Part shown: positions 35,633-44,944 of the stretch, piece after piece
How positions within the stretch are numbered: position 1 is the stretch's first letter
How the letters are laid out: each line of letters begins with the position of its first letter
Program-made: the position numbers and the translations under genes
The notes under the pieces: model-generated
The model's database searches: none
Told to the model about the DNA's origin: nothing
The model's input: the letters and a program-made list of their open reading frames with translations, nothing else
Source: Sungkyunkwania multivorans
Lineage (GTDB): Bacteria > Bacteroidota > Bacteroidia > Flavobacteriales > Flavobacteriaceae
Direction of reading: 5' to 3'
Length of the DNA stretch: 64,000 nucleotides
Assembly: GCF_042675645.1 (NCBI RefSeq)
Contig: NZ_JBHTJH010000004.1
Location: 1,246,687 to 1,310,686 of the forward strand

Positions 35633-36933
35633 TCGGTCATGTCATTTAGAAGCTTTGCCAGCTGACGTGTTCCTTCCTTTCTACTATATTTATCTGCCTC
35701 TGAAGCGTTTCCCACTAATTTTCCTGACTCATAAGTTGAAAACAGCTGTAAAATATGCGCTTTCAATGATATAGCATCCTTAAAATCGAAGATAGTTCCC
35801 GCACCACTTTCATCGAGAATCGCCGCAAGATCACCATCGGTTGGGCCAATGGCCAATATAGGTCTTCCAGATGCGATGTACTCGAACACTTTCCCGGTTA
35901 CGATTCCTTTGGCACTAGGGACATTATTTACCAACAACAACAACAACTGTGATCGCTGCTGGAATTTCTGCGCCTCCGAGTGTGCTACATACCCAACGAG
36001 TTGTAAATGGTCTTTTAGTCCAAATGACTTGATGCTCTCGCTCACCTTTTCGCTCACTTTACCAATGAGTCTGATGATGATTTTTTTGGCAAAAGAAACA
36101 TTTTGTTGGGTCAATTCGCCTAAAACCTGCCATAGCATCTCCGGGTTTCTATCTTCGTTGAGCGAACCGATATACGCAATGCTAAACTCCTTATCCAATG
36201 TGTTCTCGTAAGTAGCGAGTTTCGGAAGATCATGACCGTTAAGAATTACCGAAACATGATCGGTGTGTGCTAGGAACTCCTGTCTCATAGTATTCCCAAC
36301 CACCACAACTTGGTCTGCGTTTTTCAAAACACGCTGTTCTAGTTGGTGATGCTTGGCCAATGACCCTTTGGAAAAAGGTAATTTATGAAAAAAATCGATG
36401 TTCGTCCATGGGTCTCTAAAGTCCGCTAACCAAGGAATATCATGGTGTTCTTGTAATTTTAAAGCGATCAAATGCATGCTATGGGGTGGACCTGTGGACA
36501 CGATCACATCGACAGGTTGTTCCTTTAAATATTTGGAAAGGAATTTTACCGATGGGGAGACCCAAGATCTTCTAGGGTCTGGAATAAACCAATTGGCGCG
36601 TATCCAATATTTGATCTTTCCGAAGACCGAACGACTCGAGGCGTCATCAATAAATCCGGCATTTGTACTATCTTGGCCCTTCTTAGAAAAAAAATTGGCC
36701 AATTTATAAGGCTCCCAAATAGGTCTTTTAACTATTTTGATGTCTTTAGGGATCTCCTCTAACAAGGAAGCATCTTTGATATCAAAATCAGGATTTTCTG
36801 GAGTGTAGATGATCGGCTCCCAGCCAAAATCTCTCAAATACTTTACAAATTTAAGCCAGCGCTGTACGCCCGAGCCTCCACTTGGTGGCCAGTAGTAGGT
36901 AATGATCAATACTTTTTTTCGTGTATCCGCCAC
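35629..36933 (-). CDS. Glycosyltransferase family 4 protein
   Basis: A 434-residue cytoplasmic GT-B glycosyltransferase. The N-terminal domain has ITYYWPPSGGSGVQRWLKF (glycine-rich acceptor loop), and the C-terminal domain has SIAYIGSLNEDRNPEM and the nucleotide-sugar-binding KVFEYIASGRPILAIGP with its E-x-x-x-x-x-x-E-like region. The start is GTG at 36933, sharing one base with the YfhO-like stop. It is coupled to wecB downstream. Donor and acceptor are unknown; a role in glycan or glycolipid assembly is inferred from the neighbours. Confidence 0.88.
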   Translation of the reverse strand: MADTRKKVLIITYYWPPSGGSGVQRWLKFVKYLRDFGWEPIIYTPENPDFDIKDASLLEEIPKDIKIVKRPIWEPYKLANFFSKKGQDSTNAGFIDDASSRSVFGKIKYWIRANWFIPDPRRSWVSPSVKFLSKYLKEQPVDVIVSTGPPHSMHLIALKLQEHHDIPWLADFRDPWTNIDFFHKLPFSKGSLAKHHQLEQRVLKNADQVVVVGNTMRQEFLAHTDHVSVILNGHDLPKLATYENTLDKEFSIAYIGSLNEDRNPEMLWQVLGELTQQNVSFAKKIIIRLIGKVSEKVSESIKSFGLKDHLQLVGYVAHSEAQKFQQRSQLLLLLVNNVPSAKGIVTGKVFEYIASGRPILAIGPTDGDLAAILDESGAGTIFDFKDAISLKAHILQLFSTYESGKLVGNASEADKYSRKEGTRQLAKLLNDMTE

Positions 36934-39395
36934 TAACTGCCCGATTCTATGTTTTCTTCCGTGTTTTTGGTGCGTTTTCTATTCCAGATAAATCCCCCCA
37001 GTAGCAACAAGAACGCAAGTCCGTAACTCGCCAAGGTGATCGTCGTGCCTTTTTTAATGACCTCTGGTTCAAACCTAAATTCGATGGTATGATTCCCTGA
37101 AGGAACTGGAAGTGCCCTGAGCACGTAGTTCGCCATGTAATGCGGAACTTTTACCCCGTCGATATAGGCGTTCCAACCGTCTTCGTAATAGATCTCCGAA
37201 AATACCGCAAACCCGTCTGTTTTTCTGCTACTTTTAAAGGTCTGATGGTCGGACCGATGATTTTCAAGGATGATCACATCGGTTGAATCGTTGGTAAACG
37301 TTCTCTTAGCTACCAGATTGGCGAAGTCCTCCTCCATCACCGCATTTTGTCGAAGGTTCACATCCTTTAATGCCAAGATGGCCTCATTGGGTCCCTGCAC
37401 CACTTTTAGCGTATCGATGAACCATGCATTACCAAAGGCATAAGGATTTGTAAGTGCTACCTCATTGCCATTTTCTCCTTGTCGAATAATATACTTGGCA
37501 TTCAACATATTCAATACCTGAATATTATTTTGAGAGATATGGAACTCGTAAAGGTCTTGAAATCTTCTCAACTTGGCCGCATGATATCCCAAAACCGCAT
37601 TGTGAAAATAGGAGGTTCGAGAGCTTCCCAAACCACCGGAAGGCTCATAAACACGATAATGTCCTTTATCTTTTAATATCTCCCTATCCGCTTGCGTCAT
37701 CTTAAATGGTTGCTCGTACTTACGTTCGGAAACGAAACTGTCGGCATTGACGTAGCGCTTTCCGACTCCGACCAGGTCGACGACTAACAACACTCCCAGG
37801 GCGACCAATACGGGCGTTTTCTTCAACCTTTGCAGTGTGAACAACCACAAGGCTGCAGCGGTAAAGCCAACAAACAGTAAAGACCGCATGGCGTCTTTGA
37901 ATAAAATCAGCTCTCTATCGGCGATCAAATTATCCATAAAACCAGGGCCATAGATCTGGCCAAAGACATTGGCATAATAATCATCGTTGACGCCGGTATA
38001 ATCGAAACTCCCCTTCAACAGTATAAAGGCAACCGCAATACCACCGGTGATGATCAAACTCCACTTTAACGAACGTTGTCGTTGGACTGCTGTTGTTTCT
38101 TCTGCAAAGAACTTACGCAATCCTAGAATGGCCAAAATAGGCACTACCAATTCTACGATGACCTGAGCCGAAGATACTGCCCTGAATTTATCATAGAGCG
38201 GAAAATGGTCGATCATGAAGTTGGTGAGCAAGGAAAAATTCTTCCCATAAGACAAAAGCAACATAAAGATCCCTCCAATCAACAAAGACCATTTTAATTT
38301 CCCTTTCACCAAGAAGAGGGCCATGACGAAGAGGAAGATCACCACAGCTCCCAAGTACGCAGGAGCGGCTACAATAGGTTGATTTCCCCAATACATTGGC
38401 AAACGTTCTACGATGTCTGCGGCCTGAGACGGTCTAGCGCCAATACTTAAAAGGTATTCATAACTGTTGGAATTCTTTCCCAAGCGTTCTCCATTGGAAC
38501 CACCCATCAATCTAGGTATAAATAGGTCGAAAGATTCTAAGATGCCATAACTATAATCGGTGATATAGTCCTTGGAGAGCGCGCTTGCAGCCTCCTTCGA
38601 GGAACCATCAGGATTTATTGTCAATTCGTTCTTTCCCCTGATGCTTTCTTTCACATACTCTTGGGTTGCCATGATAGGTGTTGCATTCATGCCAATGGAA
38701 AGAATGACCGCCACCAGTAGGACACTGACCGAGGTGAAAAAATGTTTTAATTCGCCATCCTTATAAGCATGATATAAGAAGACCCCTCCGATAGCAAGAA
38801 CCAAAAAGAACAGATAATAGGTCATTTGATAATGATTGGCACTGATCTCCAGACCCATAAATAGTGTAGTGAGCGCAAACCCCAAGAGGTATTTTCTTTG
38901 AAATACCAGAAATATACCAGAGAGAATGAACGGCATATAGCCTATGGCATTTGCTTTAGAATTGTGACCTACCCCAAGAATGATGATCATGTAGGTAGAA
39001 AGGCCAAAGGCCAACGCACCCAAAAATGCCAGTTTATAATCGATTTTCAAAACCAGCAGCAACACATAAAAACCGATGAAATATAGAAACACCGCACTCG
39101 CAGGTGCTGGGATCACTCGCAAGGAGCTATTGATGTCTCGTAGATAATTATGAGGATATAATGCGCTGACCTGATAGGCAGGCATGCCACCAAAGAGATT
39201 ATCTGCCCAATACGGTTCTTCCCCATGCTCCTCTCGAAACTCCACTACGGATCTCGAGGCTCCCTTAAATTGAGTGATGTCGCTTTGTTCAAGCTTCTTT
39301 CCTTGAAGAACAGGATGAAAATAGGCAATGGCTATGATTACAAAAGAAAGTACCACCAAGAGATGTGGCACCCATTTCTTTATACTGAATTTCAT
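36933..39395 (-). CDS. YfhO-like multispanning membrane protein
   Basis: An 820-residue integral membrane protein with about 12-14 hydrophobic helices, a periplasmic domain between about 540 and 790, and a final helix. The N-terminal loop has the acidic motif ADNLFGGMPAYQ expected of GT-C/YfhO membrane glycosyltransferase-like proteins. YfhO relatives are involved in glycosylation of lipid-linked polymers in Firmicutes; the Bacteroidota version is uncharacterised. Its stop and the GT4 GTG start share one base, so the two are translated together. Confidence 0.85.
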   Translation of the reverse strand: MKFSIKKWVPHLLVVLSFVIIAIAYFHPVLQGKKLEQSDITQFKGASRSVVEFREEHGEEPYWADNLFGGMPAYQVSALYPHNYLRDINSSLRVIPAPASAVFLYFIGFYVLLLVLKIDYKLAFLGALAFGLSTYMIIILGVGHNSKANAIGYMPFILSGIFLVFQRKYLLGFALTTLFMGLEISANHYQMTYYLFFLVLAIGGVFLYHAYKDGELKHFFTSVSVLLVAVILSIGMNATPIMATQEYVKESIRGKNELTINPDGSSKEAASALSKDYITDYSYGILESFDLFIPRLMGGSNGERLGKNSNSYEYLLSIGARPSQAADIVERLPMYWGNQPIVAAPAYLGAVVIFLFVMALFLVKGKLKWSLLIGGIFMLLLSYGKNFSLLTNFMIDHFPLYDKFRAVSSAQVIVELVVPILAILGLRKFFAEETTAVQRQRSLKWSLIITGGIAVAFILLKGSFDYTGVNDDYYANVFGQIYGPGFMDNLIADRELILFKDAMRSLLFVGFTAAALWLFTLQRLKKTPVLVALGVLLVVDLVGVGKRYVNADSFVSERKYEQPFKMTQADREILKDKGHYRVYEPSGGLGSSRTSYFHNAVLGYHAAKLRRFQDLYEFHISQNNIQVLNMLNAKYIIRQGENGNEVALTNPYAFGNAWFIDTLKVVQGPNEAILALKDVNLRQNAVMEEDFANLVAKRTFTNDSTDVIILENHRSDHQTFKSSRKTDGFAVFSEIYYEDGWNAYIDGVKVPHYMANYVLRALPVPSGNHTIEFRFEPEVIKKGTTITLASYGLAFLLLLGGFIWNRKRTKNTEENIESGS

Positions 39396-39412
39396 TATTT
39401 GTCGTTTAAAAG

Positions 39413-39676
39413 TCAGTCAATTTCTTCAAATTCTATGTATTCACCAACAGATGGATTACTTTTTTTTGAAGAAGCGGTCCTTTTGTCGACTGTCACCTCT
39501 CCTTCTTTTGAGGAAGTATGATGCTGATATTGTTGAAACTGTGAAGTAAACTTTTTCTCTACCCTTCTAAATAGATAACGCAAGATATAGGGTGAGAGTA
39601 ATCTTAAAAGATAAGAAACCACCAATATGATAAGAATAACATTGAGAACCCCAATAAGAGATGCTGTTTGTGTCAT
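39413..39676 (-). CDS. DUF4834 small membrane protein
   Basis: An 87-residue protein from the ATG at 39676 (MTQTASLIGVLNVILIILV), with one N-terminal membrane helix, a basic stretch (RRVEKKFTSQF) and a polar tail ending in acidic residues. This matches the DUF4834 family of Flavobacteriaceae. It sits 17 bp upstream of the YfhO-like gene on the same strand and is the likely first gene of the cluster. The function is unknown. Confidence 0.72.
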   Translation of the reverse strand: MTQTASLIGVLNVILIILVVSYLLRLLSPYILRYLFRRVEKKFTSQFQQYQHHTSSKEGEVTVDKRTASSKKSNPSVGEYIEFEEID

Positions 39677-39754
39677 GAAACGCTTTTTAACAAAAATACA
39701 ATTCTCAATTTTCAATTAAGTCGCAAACCATCTTAAAATAATAATAAATTCTAC

Positions 39755-39762
39755 TATATTTG
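39755..39762 (+). promoter_or_regulatory. -7 box of the outer-membrane protein gene (TATATTTG)
   Basis: A perfect TAnnTTTG match 12 bp before the ATG at 39775, implying a very short leader. Confidence 0.45.
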
Positions 39763-39774
39763 GTCCAAACCTAG

Positions 39775-40908
39775 ATGCCTATGACAGCTGCCATACGCTA
39801 CTTTTTTTACACAGCCCTATTTCTAAGCCTTCACCCTGTTTTTTCTCAATATACAGAGTTCATCAATTCTAATCGCCCAGGAGAATCCTTTGGCGCTTAT
39901 AGTGTAGGGAAAAACGTACTTCAATTTGAGGTAGGCAATCGCGTGGAATTCATGAAACATGAAAGCTACAACGATTCGAAAGTAGTTGCCTATGGAATAG
40001 ATTTTGTGGTGAGATATGGCTTTTGGCGCGAAGAGTTCGAGGTCATATGGGAAGCCGACTTTCAGATCGATCAATTGACCAATCGGGTAAGCTTTCCGAC
40101 CAGACAAGATATGAGGTCGGGGTTCGTGAAAAACACCATCGGAGCTAAATATCTCTTGTTTGACCCTTATAAGCAAGAGCCTAAGGAACGTGAGCCAGAT
40201 CTTCGCAGCTGGAAGGCCAACAACAAATTTCGATGGAGTGATCTCTTACCCGCCGTATCAGTATATGCAGGATTTAACCTAGCGGTAAGCAGAGACACCT
40301 ACCCCTACAATGATTTTTTTAGTGATATTACAATCCTTGGTATCAACAGTGATCTTAAAGAGCCGATCTTAAGCCCGAAGATCGCGGTGGGAGCGCAGAG
40401 CCATTTTCTTCCAACTTGGGTGGCAGTGGCAAATATCAGTTATAACAGAATAGGCACTGAGTTTCCCGAACTTGGATTTGTACTGACCGCGACCAAGAAT
40501 CTAAATCCCAGATGGTCTGTATATAGCGAGATCCAAGGAGTGAGCAGTGATGTGTATGCTGATATGCTGATAAGAGCTGGTGGTGCCTATATGCTGAATA
40601 AGAATTTACATGCAGAGGCATCCATTGGAGGTAATTTGAAAAGCACTCCTTCCCGTACTTTTGTTAATTTTGGCGCCTCGTATAGATTGGACTATCACGA
40701 AGATGAAAAAGCCGATTTTGCCAAGTATAAGAAGCGTCTAGAAAGGAAAAAAGCCAAAGACAAGAAAAAAGCCAAGGATAAAACGAGACGTGATCGTAAA
40801 AAAGAGCTGAAAAAGAAACGAAAAGACAAGAAGAAGGCAAAGAAGGAAGAAGATTCCGAAGAGAATGAGGAGAATGATGATGACGAACAGGATGAAGAAA
40901 ATAAATAA
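39775..40908 (+). CDS. Outer-membrane beta-barrel (transporter-like) with charged tail
   Basis: A 377-residue exported protein: signal peptide (about 1-24, ending PVFSQ), then a barrel of alternating strands that resembles the phenol-degradation MetA-like transporter family. NRPGESFGAYSVGKNVLQFE comes at the start, and repeated aromatic-ended strands run up to about residue 305. The C-terminal 65 residues are extremely charged, first Lys/Arg-rich (about 315-357) and then Glu/Asp-rich (about 358-376). The tail is odd for a barrel and may lie in the periplasm. The next gene starts 25 bp later. Confidence 0.72.
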   Translation: MPMTAAIRYFFYTALFLSLHPVFSQYTEFINSNRPGESFGAYSVGKNVLQFEVGNRVEFMKHESYNDSKVVAYGIDFVVRYGFWREEFEVIWEADFQIDQLTNRVSFPTRQDMRSGFVKNTIGAKYLLFDPYKQEPKEREPDLRSWKANNKFRWSDLLPAVSVYAGFNLAVSRDTYPYNDFFSDITILGINSDLKEPILSPKIAVGAQSHFLPTWVAVANISYNRIGTEFPELGFVLTATKNLNPRWSVYSEIQGVSSDVYADMLIRAGGAYMLNKNLHAEASIGGNLKSTPSRTFVNFGASYRLDYHEDEKADFAKYKKRLERKKAKDKKKAKDKTRRDRKKELKKKRKDKKKAKKEEDSEENEENDDDEQDEENK

Positions 40909-40933
40909 ATAAAACCTATACAACACGGACTGA

Positions 40934-42052
40934 ATGATCGAGGTAAGGGAAGCCAAAAGTAAAAAGGAATTACTCCAGTTTGTAAAATTTCCATTTGTCC
41001 TGTATAAGGATTGCAAGCAATGGGTTCCTCCGATAATCAAAGAGGAGTTGGAAAGTATGGACCCAGCATCCAATCCTGTCTTTAGGAATGCTGAGGCAAC
41101 ATATTTTCTGGCCTATAAAGACAATGAGGTCGTCGGTCGGATCGCAGCCATTATCAACTGGGTGGAGGTCAATGAACAGCAAAAGAGAAAGGTGCGATTT
41201 GGCTGGTTCGATACTATAGATGATATCGAAGTTACGAGGGCGCTCCTCGCCAAGGTAACCGATGTAGGAAAGCGTAAGAACCTAGACTTTATAGAAGGTC
41301 CTGTTGGATTTTCTAATTTGGATAAGGCTGGATTGCTTATCGAAGGTTTTGATGAGCTAAACACCATGGTCACTTGGTACAATTATCCTTATTATAAAGA
41401 ACACTTTGAAGAGCTTGGCTTTGAAAAATCTGCTGAATGGGTAGAGTATAAGATTCAAATCCCCGAAAAATCACCAGAAAAAGTAAAAAAATTCTCGGAC
41501 ATTATAATGAAACGTTACAAGCTGAAACTCATCAACTTCAAAACCTCGAAGGAGATCATTCCCTATGTGGACGAAATGTTCGATTTACTGAATAAGACCT
41601 ACAATAATCTTCAAACATTTGTTCCCATTCAACAATATCAGATAGATCATTACAAAGAAAAGTACATCCGTTACATTCATCCAGACTTTATCAAATGTAT
41701 TGCCGATGAGAGCGGAAAGCTCATAGCCTTTGCCATAACGATGCCCTCCTTTTCAAAAGCCTTGAAAAAGATGAAAGGCAAGTTGTTTCCATTTGGCTTC
41801 GTTCATATCCTTAAAGCACAACGCAAAAATGACACTGCCTCCTTCTATTTGATCGGGATAGATCCTGAGTATCAAAATAAGGGCGTTACAGCGATCATCT
41901 TCCAAAAAATGAACCAGACTTTCAACGAGTTTGGCATTAAAAAGGTTGAGACCAATCCAGAACTTGAGGAAAACAAGGCCATTCAACAACTTTGGAAGAA
42001 TTACGACCATCGCTTACACAAACGCAGAAGGACTTTTAAAAAGGCATTATAG
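40934..42052 (+). CDS. GNAT-like acyltransferase-fold protein, 372 residues
   Basis: A soluble protein about twice the length of a single GNAT domain. The C-terminal half (about 230-350) carries a GNAT-like segment with FYLIGIDPEYQNKGVTAIIF, where the Q-x-x-x-G-x loop would bind acyl-CoA, followed by KKVETNPELEENKAIQQLW. The N-terminal half (FPFVLYKDCKQWVPP, EATYFLAYKDNEVVGRIAAI) is a second, degenerate GNAT-like unit. The family is common in Bacteroidota under unreliable names. It follows the barrel gene closely and may share its transcript. The substrate is unknown. Confidence 0.68.
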   Translation: MIEVREAKSKKELLQFVKFPFVLYKDCKQWVPPIIKEELESMDPASNPVFRNAEATYFLAYKDNEVVGRIAAIINWVEVNEQQKRKVRFGWFDTIDDIEVTRALLAKVTDVGKRKNLDFIEGPVGFSNLDKAGLLIEGFDELNTMVTWYNYPYYKEHFEELGFEKSAEWVEYKIQIPEKSPEKVKKFSDIIMKRYKLKLINFKTSKEIIPYVDEMFDLLNKTYNNLQTFVPIQQYQIDHYKEKYIRYIHPDFIKCIADESGKLIAFAITMPSFSKALKKMKGKLFPFGFVHILKAQRKNDTASFYLIGIDPEYQNKGVTAIIFQKMNQTFNEFGIKKVETNPELEENKAIQQLWKNYDHRLHKRRRTFKKAL

Positions 42053-42179
42053 TAACTCACTTCCTTATAGCAATTAGAAAAATTGTTTTAGCATTTGCTG
42101 CTATTGAAAAAACAATGATCTTCAAGATGCCCGATGCCTTCTTGTTTTAAGATATGCACAATAATAGTATCTTTAATAC

Positions 42180-42623
42180 ATGAAAATTCTATTTGCCGCT
42201 GAAGAACATCTAGATGCCTTGATTCCATTATTCGATGGATACCGGGTCTTTTACAAGCAGAAGAGCGACCCCGAAGGTGCCAAAAGATTTTTGAGGGAGC
42301 GATTGGCCCTGAAGGAAGCGACCATTTTACTGGCACTCAAAGATGATGAGACCCCGATCGGTTTCATTCAGCTTTTTCCTATTTTTTCTTCTGTGACCAT
42401 GGAGCGCATGTATCTCCTCAATGATCTTTTTGTCGCAAAAGAAGAACGATGCAAAGGAGTTGGGCAGGCCTTGCTCAATGCTGCCAAGGAACTGTGTGTC
42501 AAAAAAAATTATAAAGGACTGGCCTTACAAACTGAAGTAGATAATCCAGCTCAAAAATTATATGAATACTTAGGATGGGTAAGGGATCCTGACCTTCACT
42601 ATTTTTGGAAAGCACGATATTAA
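42180..42623 (+). CDS. GNAT family N-acetyltransferase
   Basis: A 147-residue single-domain acetyltransferase. The acetyl-CoA loop is in LFVAKEERCKGVGQALLNAAKEL and the C-terminal motif is ALQTEVDNPAQKLYEYLGW. Length and arrangement are normal. The TPR gene starts 17 bp after the stop, so they are probably co-transcribed. The substrate is unknown. Confidence 0.87.
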   Translation: MKILFAAEEHLDALIPLFDGYRVFYKQKSDPEGAKRFLRERLALKEATILLALKDDETPIGFIQLFPIFSSVTMERMYLLNDLFVAKEERCKGVGQALLNAAKELCVKKNYKGLALQTEVDNPAQKLYEYLGWVRDPDLHYFWKARY

Positions 42624-42640
42624 ATAATATTCAAACAACT

Positions 42641-43135
42641 ATGGACCATCTAACAAAACTCGAAGAACTCCTTAACCAAGCTAACATGGATATCAGGGAT
42701 GGCTACTATGACAAGGCTTCCGACAATCTGGAAAAGATCATTGACATGGACCCAAATTTTGGAAAGGCCTATAATCACATGGGGTATCTCTACGAGGCCA
42801 AATTCAAAGACTATGAAAAAGGCGAAACCCTTTATAAGTTATGTCTAGAGAAAAGCCCCCTCTACCCTAGCGTCTATTACAACTATGCGGTGCTGTTGTC
42901 CACTCTAGGAAAATATGAGGAACTCGAAGAGCTATTGGAAAAGGCACTTGATATCCCTGGCATCATCAAGTCTACGATATTTAACGAATATGGCATTATG
43001 CGTGAACAACAAGGAAAATTGGATGACGCCATCGATTACTACAAGAAATGCGGGTTGAATACCTTAGACAAAAATGTGCTTAGCCGGGCCAAGGAATCTA
43101 TTGAGCGTTGCAAGCTGAAGAAAGAATTAATGTAG
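42641..43135 (+). CDS. Tetratricopeptide-repeat protein
   Basis: A 164-residue soluble protein. The ATG at 42641 (MDHLTKLEELLNQANMDI) is preferred over a start inside the GNAT gene. Three to four TPR units follow, such as GYYDKASDNLEKIIDMDPNF and GKLDDAIDYYKKCG, typical of protein-protein interaction scaffolds. There is no signal peptide. The partner is unknown. Confidence 0.82.
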   Translation: MDHLTKLEELLNQANMDIRDGYYDKASDNLEKIIDMDPNFGKAYNHMGYLYEAKFKDYEKGETLYKLCLEKSPLYPSVYYNYAVLLSTLGKYEELEELLEKALDIPGIIKSTIFNEYGIMREQQGKLDDAIDYYKKCGLNTLDKNVLSRAKESIERCKLKKELM

Positions 43136-43303
43136 AATACTTACGATCACATGTACAGAATCTTCCCATCTTTACAGTATTAAAGTTGAAAGTTGGAGGT
43201 TAAAGATTTGAAATTTGAGAGTTGAACGAAGCATTAGGCTCTATCGAAAGTGTGACTAGGAAAATTTGGCATCTTAACTAACGACTAAACTTCCGAATAT
43301 TAT

Positions 43304-43981
43304 ATGCGCATAGATATCATCACCGTAGTTCCAGACCTTTTAAGAAGCCCATTTGAAGCGTCAATACTAAAGAGAGCTATCGAGGCCAAATTAGTTGAAG
43401 TTCATATTCACAATCTCAGAGACTATAGCACTAATAATTACAAGCAAATTGATGATTACCAATTTGGTGGAGGTGCCGGAATGGTAATGATGGTAGAGCC
43501 TATCGACAAATGTATCACTGAACTTAAGGGCCAAAGAGACTACGATGAGATCATTTATATGACCCCAGATGGGAAGACTTTTGATCAAGGAATCGCCAAC
43601 GAGTTATCGCTAAAAGAAAACCTGATCATCCTCTGCGGACACTATAAAGGTGTGGACCAACGCGTACGTGATCATTTTATTACTAGAGAGATCTCCATTG
43701 GAGACTTTGTACTCTCGGGAGGAGAGCTGGGCGCCGCAGTGCTTTGCGATGCTGTCATAAGGCTCATACCAGGTGTGCTGGGGAACGAGACCTCGGCGCT
43801 GACGGATTCTTTTCAAGATGGCCTTTTGGCACCCCCTATTTATACACGTCCGTCCGAATATAAAGGATGGAAAGTTCCAGATGTCCTGCTTTCTGGACAT
43901 ACTGCGAAAATCGAGGCGTGGCGAGAAGAGCAAGCGTATGAGCGAACAAAAAAATTGCGGCCAGACCTTCTGGAAGACTAA
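43304..43981 (+). CDS. trmD: tRNA (guanine-37-N1)-methyltransferase
   Basis: Methylates G37 of tRNAs with SAM to prevent frameshifting. The 225-residue SPOUT enzyme shows MRIDIITVVPDLLRSPFEAS at the start, the DDYQFGGGAGMVMM motif, the knot region LCGHYKGVDQRV and the SIGDFVLSGGELGAAVL segment. Length is typical of the Bacteroidota enzyme. rplS usually lies close by; here two small membrane-protein genes separate them. Confidence 0.96.
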   Translation: MRIDIITVVPDLLRSPFEASILKRAIEAKLVEVHIHNLRDYSTNNYKQIDDYQFGGGAGMVMMVEPIDKCITELKGQRDYDEIIYMTPDGKTFDQGIANELSLKENLIILCGHYKGVDQRVRDHFITREISIGDFVLSGGELGAAVLCDAVIRLIPGVLGNETSALTDSFQDGLLAPPIYTRPSEYKGWKVPDVLLSGHTAKIEAWREEQAYERTKKLRPDLLED

Positions 43982-44014
43982 CTAATTTAAACACTAACCC
44001 AATAAATATAGACC

Positions 44015-44350
44015 ATGAGTAGTCACGAAATCTTATTCTCTATACAATCAATATTGTATTTCATCTTAATGCTTGCCATATTGATATTCTCCATCATTCT
44101 TTTGGCAAAAAAGAAAGGTATCGCGGGCATTCTCATGACCGTCGGTAGTGCTTTGAACATCATTATTGGTGCTTTCCGAAGGCTAGAACCTTTGCTATTT
44201 ACAAGTGAGTATAGCGGAGCAAGTGCCGAAAACTATATGATGCGACAAGCATTGATCGGCATAGCAGACCTATTCTTTTATGCCATATTCGTGGTGGGAC
44301 TTATCATTCTCATTTTAGAGAACATCAAACCGAAGCATACCACTTCGTAA
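44015..44350 (+). CDS. Small membrane protein of unknown function
   Basis: A 111-residue protein with three hydrophobic segments (about 10-30, 36-55 and 84-103) and no recognised domain. It begins 33 bp after trmD on the same strand and may be read from the same transcript. The paired gene at 44371 is of similar type but on the opposite strand and not clearly related in sequence. Confidence 0.6.
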   Translation: MSSHEILFSIQSILYFILMLAILIFSIILLAKKKGIAGILMTVGSALNIIIGAFRRLEPLLFTSEYSGASAENYMMRQALIGIADLFFYAIFVVGLIILILENIKPKHTTS

Positions 44351-44370
44351 TCTAAAATAGCTGAGAGAAG

Positions 44371-44748
44371 TTATACCACCACTGGTCCTTCGTTACGCTT
44401 TCCGATGATCTCTACAAACCAGTAGATCAGTTGTCCTATTCCAGAGGCAAAGACAAATAGAAGTATCCATACCAATAATAGGTTATGTTCTTTTAAGTTT
44501 GGATTTTTCACTGCATGTACGATGTAAAAGACCAAACTACCTAATGAAATGAATACCATTAAAAAGATCATGACGATAAAAAATGCTAGTCCGCCAAAAA
44601 ATTCCATAGGAGGACCATCTGCATTCTCCAATTGCTCAATATTCGAAAATGTGGCCAAAAAGAAAACAAAATAGGCAATGACCATCAAAAAAAGACCTAT
44701 GAATGGTGCGAGGGCAAAAAAACCTTGCCAAAATCTACTGTTTAACAT
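44371..44748 (-). CDS. Small membrane protein (phospholipase-D-nuclease-N-like)
   Basis: A 125-residue protein with three hydrophobic segments (about 10-30, 52-75 and 90-112). The motif around AVKNPNLKEHNLLLVWILLF is like short PLDc_N-type membrane proteins, but the match is by eye. It is on the minus strand between plus-strand trmD and rplS. The function is unknown. Confidence 0.6.
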   Translation of the reverse strand: MLNSRFWQGFFALAPFIGLFLMVIAYFVFFLATFSNIEQLENADGPPMEFFGGLAFFIVMIFLMVFISLGSLVFYIVHAVKNPNLKEHNLLLVWILLFVFASGIGQLIYWFVEIIGKRNEGPVVV

Positions 44749-44864
44749 AATTATAAAGGTTAGATGTTTAAATACTGAATGATAATCGTTCGCATATAGG
44801 TATCGAGAATGTAAAAAAGGTTACACAAAATTTAAAAAAATCGTTTCAGTTTGGAATAAATGAT

Positions 44865-44872
44865 TAATTTTG
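44865..44872 (+). promoter_or_regulatory. -7 box of rplS (TAATTTTG)
   Basis: A TAnnTTTG match 72 bp before the rplS ATG. The resulting leader of about 65 nt could carry control by ribosomal protein, but no clear structure was identified. Confidence 0.45.
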
Positions 44873-44944
44873 CAGCCACATTGGTCCAACCTCTGGCGAG
44901 AATCGCGAACGTTGTGCTGAGATAACTTTTTTAAATCCTATAAA

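Noticed and set aside
40695..41073. Minus-strand Phe/Ser/Leu-rich frames resembling membrane proteins
   Set aside because: They are complements of the Lys/Glu-rich tail of the outer-membrane protein gene (AAG/GAA codons read as CTT/TTC).
43601..43933. 107-codon minus-strand frame inside trmD
   Set aside because: Shadow of trmD, which is unambiguous on the other strand.
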